Program-made: the position numbers and the translations under genes | Part shown: piece after piece, positions 60,367 to 64,000 of the stretch | How positions within the stretch are numbered: position 1 is the stretch's first letter | Layout: every line of letters starts with the position of its first letter | The notes under the pieces: generated by a model | What the model was told of the DNA's origin: nothing | Database searches by the model: none | The model's input: only the letters and a program-made list of their open reading frames with translations | NCBI RefSeq assembly: GCF_016865365.1 | Contig: NZ_AP024469.1 | Span: 4,370,501 to 4,434,500, forward strand | DNA length: 64,000 nt | Direction of reading: 5' to 3' | From: Geobacter sp. SVR | Lineage (GTDB): Bacteria; Desulfobacterota; Desulfuromonadia; Geobacterales; Pseudopelobacteraceae

Positions 60367-61218
60367 ATGACACGCCCCCGCCTCTCAGCCCGCATCAATT
60401 CCTACCGGTATCCCGACGGTACCGTTGCCCTGTCCGATATCAGCCTGGATCTTCGGCAGGGGGAGTTCTGCGGCATCCTCGGCTCCAACGGCTCCGGGAA
60501 AACCACACTGTTGAAGATCCTGGACGGAATCGTCAGGGAATTCTCCGGCTCGGTTCTGCTGGATGGAGCCGATATAGGGCGGCTCTCACCGCGCGAGATC
60601 TACGGCAAGGTCGGACTCGTGTTTCAGAATCCGGATGACCAGCTTTTCGCGCACTCGGTCTTTGAGGATGTCGCCTTCGGACCACGCAATATGGGCTTCG
60701 GCGAAGCCGAGGTGGCCCGCCGGGTGGGCCAGGCGCTGGAGGCGGTCGAGATGGCCGATCTGGCTGCCAAGGATATCCACAACCTCAGTTACGGACAGAA
60801 GAAACGCATCTGCATCGCGGGGCTGCTTGCCATGGGGCACGAGATCCTGCTGCTGGACGAGCCGACCGCCGGTCTCGACCCAATGGGCGAGTACCGTATG
60901 ATGGAGTTCCTGACCCACTTGAATCGTGAAACAGGGGTGACCATCCTGATGGCCACTCACAGCGTGGACCTGGTACCGGTCTTTCTCAGCCGGCTGCATA
61001 TTCTCAGCCGCGGCAGGCTGGTGCGGAGCGGCACGCCGGAGGAGGTCTTCAATGCGGCCGGGGATCTCGAAAGCGTCAAGCTGCGCCTGCCCTACATCGC
61101 CGAATTGATCCATCGCCTGAAGACCGGCGACGATCTGCCGTTCAAACGGCTCCCGCTTACTGTCGGCGAAGCCCGTCGTGAGATTCTGGAGGCCTTTGGC
61201 AGGGGGGACAAGCCGTGA
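60367..61218 (+). CDS. cbiO: Energy-coupling transporter ATPase, CbiO-like
   Basis: 283 residues. Walker A GSNGSGKTT at 39-47, Q-loop FQNPDDQLFAHSVFEDVAFG, ABC signature LSYGQ at 140-144 and LLLDEPTAGLD at 161-171. The Q-loop with NPDDQLF is the typical form of ECF ATPases. It drives import through the CbiQ component. The gene ends the B12 cluster; the next gene starts 101 bases further on from its own promoter. Confidence 0.93.
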   Translation: MTRPRLSARINSYRYPDGTVALSDISLDLRQGEFCGILGSNGSGKTTLLKILDGIVREFSGSVLLDGADIGRLSPREIYGKVGLVFQNPDDQLFAHSVFEDVAFGPRNMGFGEAEVARRVGQALEAVEMADLAAKDIHNLSYGQKKRICIAGLLAMGHEILLLDEPTAGLDPMGEYRMMEFLTHLNRETGVTILMATHSVDLVPVFLSRLHILSRGRLVRSGTPEEVFNAAGDLESVKLRLPYIAELIHRLKTGDDLPFKRLPLTVGEARREILEAFGRGDKP

Positions 61219-61246
61219 CGGAGGCCAAGCCACAAGGTTAATTCGA

Positions 61247-61275
61247 TTGAATTTTCTAACCGATGTAACTATACT
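61247..61275 (+). promoter_or_regulatory. Candidate sigma-70 promoter of the DUF948 gene
   Basis: TTGAAT (61247-61252), a 17-base spacer and TATACT (61270-61275). The -10 matches five of six and the -35 four of six bases. Transcription would start near 61282, about 38 bases before ATG 61320. Confidence 0.6.
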
Positions 61276-61319
61276 TGATGGGACATGAATGCCCATAGCC
61301 ACGTCGATTGGAGAATAAA

Positions 61320-61715
61320 ATGACCGTTGCAGGTATTGCCCTGATCATTATTGCCGCAGCGATAGGAATCCTGGTCCTGATGCTGATTCCGACCCTGCTG
61401 ACGCTCAAGCGTGCAGCTGCTTCGGTGGGCTCGCTGGCCGACATGGTCCAGCAGGAACTGCGCCCGACGCTGCAGGAGCTGCCCCTTGTACTGGCCGAAC
61501 TCAAAGCCGTCGGCGGCGGTGTGGCTGAACATACCGAAGATGTCAAATGCTTCATGTCCGCCTTGGGGGCCACCGGTGAGAATCTGCACAGCATCAACCG
61601 TTCGGTCGGAGTGGTAACCAGTGTGCTGCACAGCACGTCTGCCTGGGCCACCGGAGCCAAAGTGGCGGGAAAATACATACTTGAGCGTTATCTCAAGAAA
61701 AGGGGAGGAAGGTAA
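61320..61715 (+). CDS. DUF948-like membrane protein
   Basis: 131 residues from the ATG at 61320 (GGAG seven bases upstream); a TTG at 61308 is in frame. One N-terminal membrane helix (VAGIALIIIAAAIGILVLML) precedes a helical region with repeated LKxAxxSV and LxEL patterns resembling DUF948 proteins, some of which are linked with YtxH partners. It lies 2 bases before a YtxH gene and is probably translated with it. Function unknown. Confidence 0.75.
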   Translation: MTVAGIALIIIAAAIGILVLMLIPTLLTLKRAAASVGSLADMVQQELRPTLQELPLVLAELKAVGGGVAEHTEDVKCFMSALGATGENLHSINRSVGVVTSVLHSTSAWATGAKVAGKYILERYLKKRGGR

Positions 61716-61717
61716 CC

Positions 61718-62029
61718 ATGTCCGAAGAGAAAGGAATCTGTGCCGGTACGGTACTGTTGTCATTTTTGGCCGGAGCTGCCGCAGGCGCTGGGCTGGCGCT
61801 GCTGTACGCTCCCAAAAGCGGGTCCGAAATGAGGGAAACCATCGCGGATCTGGCCGAGGATGCGGTCGACAAGATCAAGGAGTACACCCGCGAAGCCCAG
61901 GAAAAAATAAAGACAGCCATTGAGGACGGTAAGGAAACCATTGTCGAAAAGAAATCCATTCTGGCATCGGCCATCGAGGCGGGCCGCGATGCGATGCAGA
62001 AGGAAAAGGAACGTTCCGCCGGGGTGTAA
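61718..62029 (+). CDS. YtxH-like membrane protein
   Basis: 103 residues. Membrane helix VLLSFLAGAAAGAGLALLYA (residues ~12-31), then the YtxH motif APKSGSEMRETIADLAEDAV and a long charged coiled coil (KIKEYTREAQEKIKTAIEDG). It is the partner of the preceding DUF948 gene, 2 bases away. A terminator follows. It differs from the YtxH protein at 53562 by its long coiled-coil tail. Exact role unknown; envelope stress is the usual context. Confidence 0.8.
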   Translation: MSEEKGICAGTVLLSFLAGAAAGAGLALLYAPKSGSEMRETIADLAEDAVDKIKEYTREAQEKIKTAIEDGKETIVEKKSILASAIEAGRDAMQKEKERSAGV

Positions 62030-62057
62030 AACATTACGGTGAACTTCCGGCGTATTG

Positions 62058-62082
62058 AAGCCCACATCTTTGTGGGCTTTTT
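62058..62082 (+). terminator. Intrinsic terminator after the DUF948-YtxH pair
   Basis: AAGCCCACA (62058-62066) pairs with TGTGGGCTT (62071-62079) around a TCTT loop; five Ts (62078-62082) overlap and follow the stem. It starts 29 bases after the YtxH stop codon. Confidence 0.88.
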
Positions 62083-62191
62083 ACGTTACGCGCCGCACGC
62101 CATCTATCGATTATGCAGCAACGACATCCATTTACAGCGTTATGCCGATTGAGCTACCATTAAGTAAAAGGGGGGAGAAAGCAGAGAGGTA

Positions 62192-62302
62192 ATGCATATG
62201 TTCACCCTGGCACTCGCCATTCTGGCAGGATTGTCCATCGCAGCCGCAGCCGCACTGGCAGCCGAGATTGTCGCCTACAAACGGCATCTCAGGCACCACT
62301 GA
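62192..62302 (+). CDS. Putative 36-residue membrane peptide
   Basis: ATG at 62192 preceded by GAGAGGTA, ending with TGA at 62300-62302. The product would be one hydrophobic helix (FTLALAILAGLSIAAAAALA, residues 4-23) followed by a basic tail (AYKRHLRHH). A second in-frame ATG at 62198 could also serve. The composition is typical of bacterial small membrane proteins, and the frame sits between a clear terminator and the next gene. Homology was not recognised, so this remains a prediction. Confidence 0.4.
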   Translation: MHMFTLALAILAGLSIAAAAALAAEIVAYKRHLRHH

Positions 62303-62441
62303 TGCACTCCCTTCCCGAAGCGGAAGGTCACGCTTCTCGGGGCGCGGCATATGGCGCGGGCAGTACAACTGCGGACATCTGTTCTTCTGTTAATCTCCAA
62401 CTGCACTTCGGTCTGCCGCCGAACGTCTCTTGAGGTGTGGC
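62303..62441. other. Gap between the small membrane ORF and the YihY gene
   Basis: 139 bases. CCCGAAGCG (62314-62322) and CGCTTCTCGGG (62331-62341) make a stem with one bulged base and an 8-base loop, without a U-run behind it. Nothing else recognised. Confidence 0.3.
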
Positions 62442-63332
62442 ATGTCATTTGCGGAACAGCACACAATAGTCGCAGCAATCCGGAAATTGCTGCAAAAGTT
62501 TCGCGACGACCGCTGCACGACGTATGCAGCGGCCCTTTCGTTTTCAAGCATGCTCTCCATCGTGCCGTTCCTGGCGATCATGTTTGCCATTCTGAAGGCG
62601 CTGGAAGTTCACACTACACTGGCTTCGGTCATTCTCTCCAATGTTTCGGCCGGGTCCCAGCAGATCATCACCCGAATCCTGCATTACGTCAACAATACCC
62701 GGGTGGGTTCGCTGGGGGCGGTCGGTGTGGTGATGCTGCTCCTCTCGGTTCTGGCCACGCTCGATACGGTCGAGGAAGCCTTCAACCAGATCTGCGGACT
62801 TGAGCGGGGCAAGCGCTACCATCACAAGCTGCGGGACTACCTGATCGTCATTTTCGGCACGCCGCTGCTGATCGGCGTGGCCGTTGCGGTCACCACCGGT
62901 CTCCAGCACCAGAGCGTGGTGCAGTGGTTCTTCCATCTGCCGGTCTTCGGCCGCATGCTGCTGGCGCTCTTCCGCCTGACTCCCTACCTGAGCGTCTGGA
63001 TAGCCCTGGTGTGCCTGTACCTGTTCATTCCGAACACCAAGGTGAGGCTGCGCCACGCGCTGACTGCCGGGCTGGTGGCGGGCACTGCCTGCCAACTGGC
63101 CCAGTGGGCTTTCATCCACTTCCAGATCGGGCTTTCCCGTTCCAATGCTATCTATGGCACGCTGTCGCTGCTGCCGGTCTTCATGATCTGGATCTATACC
63201 GGCTGGCTGGTCGTACTGGCAGGCATGCAACTCATCTGTCACCTGCAATCGGAAGCCGCTCCCCGGCAACCGGTACTTGACGATGGCAAAACCCCGCAAG
63301 GACCTGTTCCGCAAGGAATTACCCGCGATTGA
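62442..63332 (+). CDS. YihY/BrkB family inner-membrane protein
   Basis: 296 residues from the ATG at 62442 (GAGGTG upstream); a TTG at 62430 is in frame. About six membrane helices. Family blocks: DDRCTTYAAALSFSSMLSIV near the N-terminus, LATLDTVEEAFNQICGLERG, FIPNTKVRLRHALTAGLVAG and SNAIYGTLSLLPVFMIWIYT. Members were once called RNase BN, which is no longer accepted; their function is unknown. The promoter of the next gene overlaps the last codons of this one. Confidence 0.88.
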   Translation: MSFAEQHTIVAAIRKLLQKFRDDRCTTYAAALSFSSMLSIVPFLAIMFAILKALEVHTTLASVILSNVSAGSQQIITRILHYVNNTRVGSLGAVGVVMLLLSVLATLDTVEEAFNQICGLERGKRYHHKLRDYLIVIFGTPLLIGVAVAVTTGLQHQSVVQWFFHLPVFGRMLLALFRLTPYLSVWIALVCLYLFIPNTKVRLRHALTAGLVAGTACQLAQWAFIHFQIGLSRSNAIYGTLSLLPVFMIWIYTGWLVVLAGMQLICHLQSEAAPRQPVLDDGKTPQGPVPQGITRD

Positions 63333-63357
63333 CATTCCCCCCGATCTTCTTTATAAT
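63329..63357 (+). promoter_or_regulatory. Perfect-consensus sigma-70 promoter
   Basis: TTGACA (63329-63334), exactly 17 bases, TATAAT (63352-63357): both hexamers are full consensus with optimal spacing. The -35 overlaps the stop codon of the YihY gene. The expected start point, near 63364, is only about 4 bases before the ATG at 63368, which implies an almost leaderless message. Confidence 0.85.
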
Positions 63358-63367
63358 TTGACGACTT

Positions 63368-64000
63368 ATGCCTGCCAAGTCATTACTTACATCGCTCATC
63401 GTTCCGGCTGCCTTGCTCCTGTGCGTCGTGCCGGTGAGAGCGGTCGAGCCGACCCAGGCGCTGCTCGGCGAACTGACCCGTCCGACTGCCCCGATGCAGG
63501 CGCAAACACCGGAGCTGGTTGCCCTGGACGATCCCCAGGGAGAGGAGGAACAGTCCGCCGGCATTTCGGACTTTTTCACCCTCGAGGAACTCAAGGGTAA
63601 ACCCGGCCAGAGTGGCGACCTGATGTTGCCCGATCTCGATCTGCCGCTGTCCGATATCCCTCTGACACTCAACAACAAGGTCGAATACTTTCTCTATTAC
63701 TTCCAGACCAAAGGCAAACCTTCCTTTTCACGCTGGCTTTCCCGCTCCTCCCGTTACATCCCGATGATGAAGGAGATCCTCAAACGCCAGGGCATGCCCG
63801 AAGATCTGGTGTACGTGGCCATGATCGAAAGCGGCTTTCATCTACATGCCCGCTCGTGGGCCAATGCCGTCGGTCCCTGGCAGTTCGTCTCCGATACGGG
63901 GCGGCGTTATTCCCTGCGGATAGACCAATGGGTGGATGAGCGCAAAGACCCGGTCAAGGCGACCAGCGCGGCCGCGCTCTATCTGAAGGAACTCTACGAG
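63368..64000 (+). CDS. MltD-like lytic transglycosylase, N-terminal part (cut by window edge)
   Basis: 211 codons are visible and the frame is open at the right edge. Residues 1-25 form a signal peptide (basic MPAK start, ending PVRA). Residues ~100-211 belong to an SLT-type transglycosylase: KPSFSRWLSRSSRYIPMMKE, then YVAMIESGFHLHARSW with the catalytic Glu at residue 154, and AVGPWQFVSDTGRRY. It would cleave the glycan strands of peptidoglycan in the periplasm, leaving anhydro ends. LysM repeats expected at the C-terminus of MltD would lie outside the window. No ribosome site is seen. Confidence 0.9.
   Translation, partial: MPAKSLLTSLIVPAALLLCVVPVRAVEPTQALLGELTRPTAPMQAQTPELVALDDPQGEEEQSAGISDFFTLEELKGKPGQSGDLMLPDLDLPLSDIPLTLNNKVEYFLYYFQTKGKPSFSRWLSRSSRYIPMMKEILKRQGMPEDLVYVAMIESGFHLHARSWANAVGPWQFVSDTGRRYSLRIDQWVDERKDPVKATSAAALYLKELYE

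Noticed and set aside
1-64000. CRISPR arrays, insertion sequences, prophage, tRNA or rRNA
   Set aside because: No regularly spaced repeats, transposase, integrase or cloverleaf-like sequence was noticed on reading both strands.

Overview
The window looks like chromosomal DNA of a motile, Gram-negative anaerobe of the Geobacter/Pelobacter group (Desulfuromonadia, formerly Deltaproteobacteria). The basis is family resemblance, not a search: a flagellar locus with a sigma-54 promoter and a Bacillus-like gene order, CheX-type chemotaxis phosphatases, gspCDEF type II secretion genes, a ~1000-residue NAD-type glutamate dehydrogenase, and a B12/methylmalonyl-CoA mutase cluster. No tRNA, rRNA, insertion sequence, phage gene or CRISPR array was seen.

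Positions 1-28262 (all minus strand) hold one nearly gapless flagellar operon. In transcription order it reads flgB-flgC-fliE-fliF-fliG-fliH-fliI-fliJ-motE-fliK-flgD-(flagellar operon protein)-flgE-fliL-fliM-fliN-fliO-fliP-fliQ-fliR-flhB-flhA-flhF-flhG-fliA-flgF-flgG-flgA-flgH-flgI-flgJ-flgN-flgK-flgL (cut by the window edge). A full-consensus sigma-54 site precedes flgB, with paired direct repeats further upstream that could bind an activator. The locus supplies rod, MS-ring, C-ring, export gate, ATPase complex, hook, hook-filament junction, P- and L-rings, polar placement control (FlhF/FlhG) and the late sigma factor FliA. The anti-sigma gene flgM is missing from its usual place between flgJ and flgN.

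Positions 28445-36739 (minus) hold a large AMIN-like/TPR secreted protein, a CheC/CheX-like protein fused to a degenerate receiver, cheX, cheY, a phosphohexomutase, and a second FliK-like/FlhB-tail pair whose FliK-like member is built from three tandem units. Positions 36904-46143 (minus) carry glycogen phosphorylase, gspF-E-D-C and dapF.

From 46339 many genes are on the plus strand: gamma-carbonic anhydrase, an Nramp metal transporter with a tandem universal stress protein, a PhnP-like metallo-hydrolase overlapping a CruF-like membrane protein, then minus-strand hemB, a LarA-family racemase, a YtxH protein and the glutamate dehydrogenase. Positions 57328-61218 (plus) form a B12-centred cluster: corrinoid adenosyltransferase, B12-binding mutase subunit, MeaB chaperone GTPase and the CbiQ/CbiO transporter parts. 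The end carries DUF948 and YtxH envelope proteins, a 36-codon putative membrane peptide, a YihY/BrkB membrane protein and a truncated MltD-like lytic transglycosylase behind a perfect-consensus sigma-70 promoter that leaves almost no leader.
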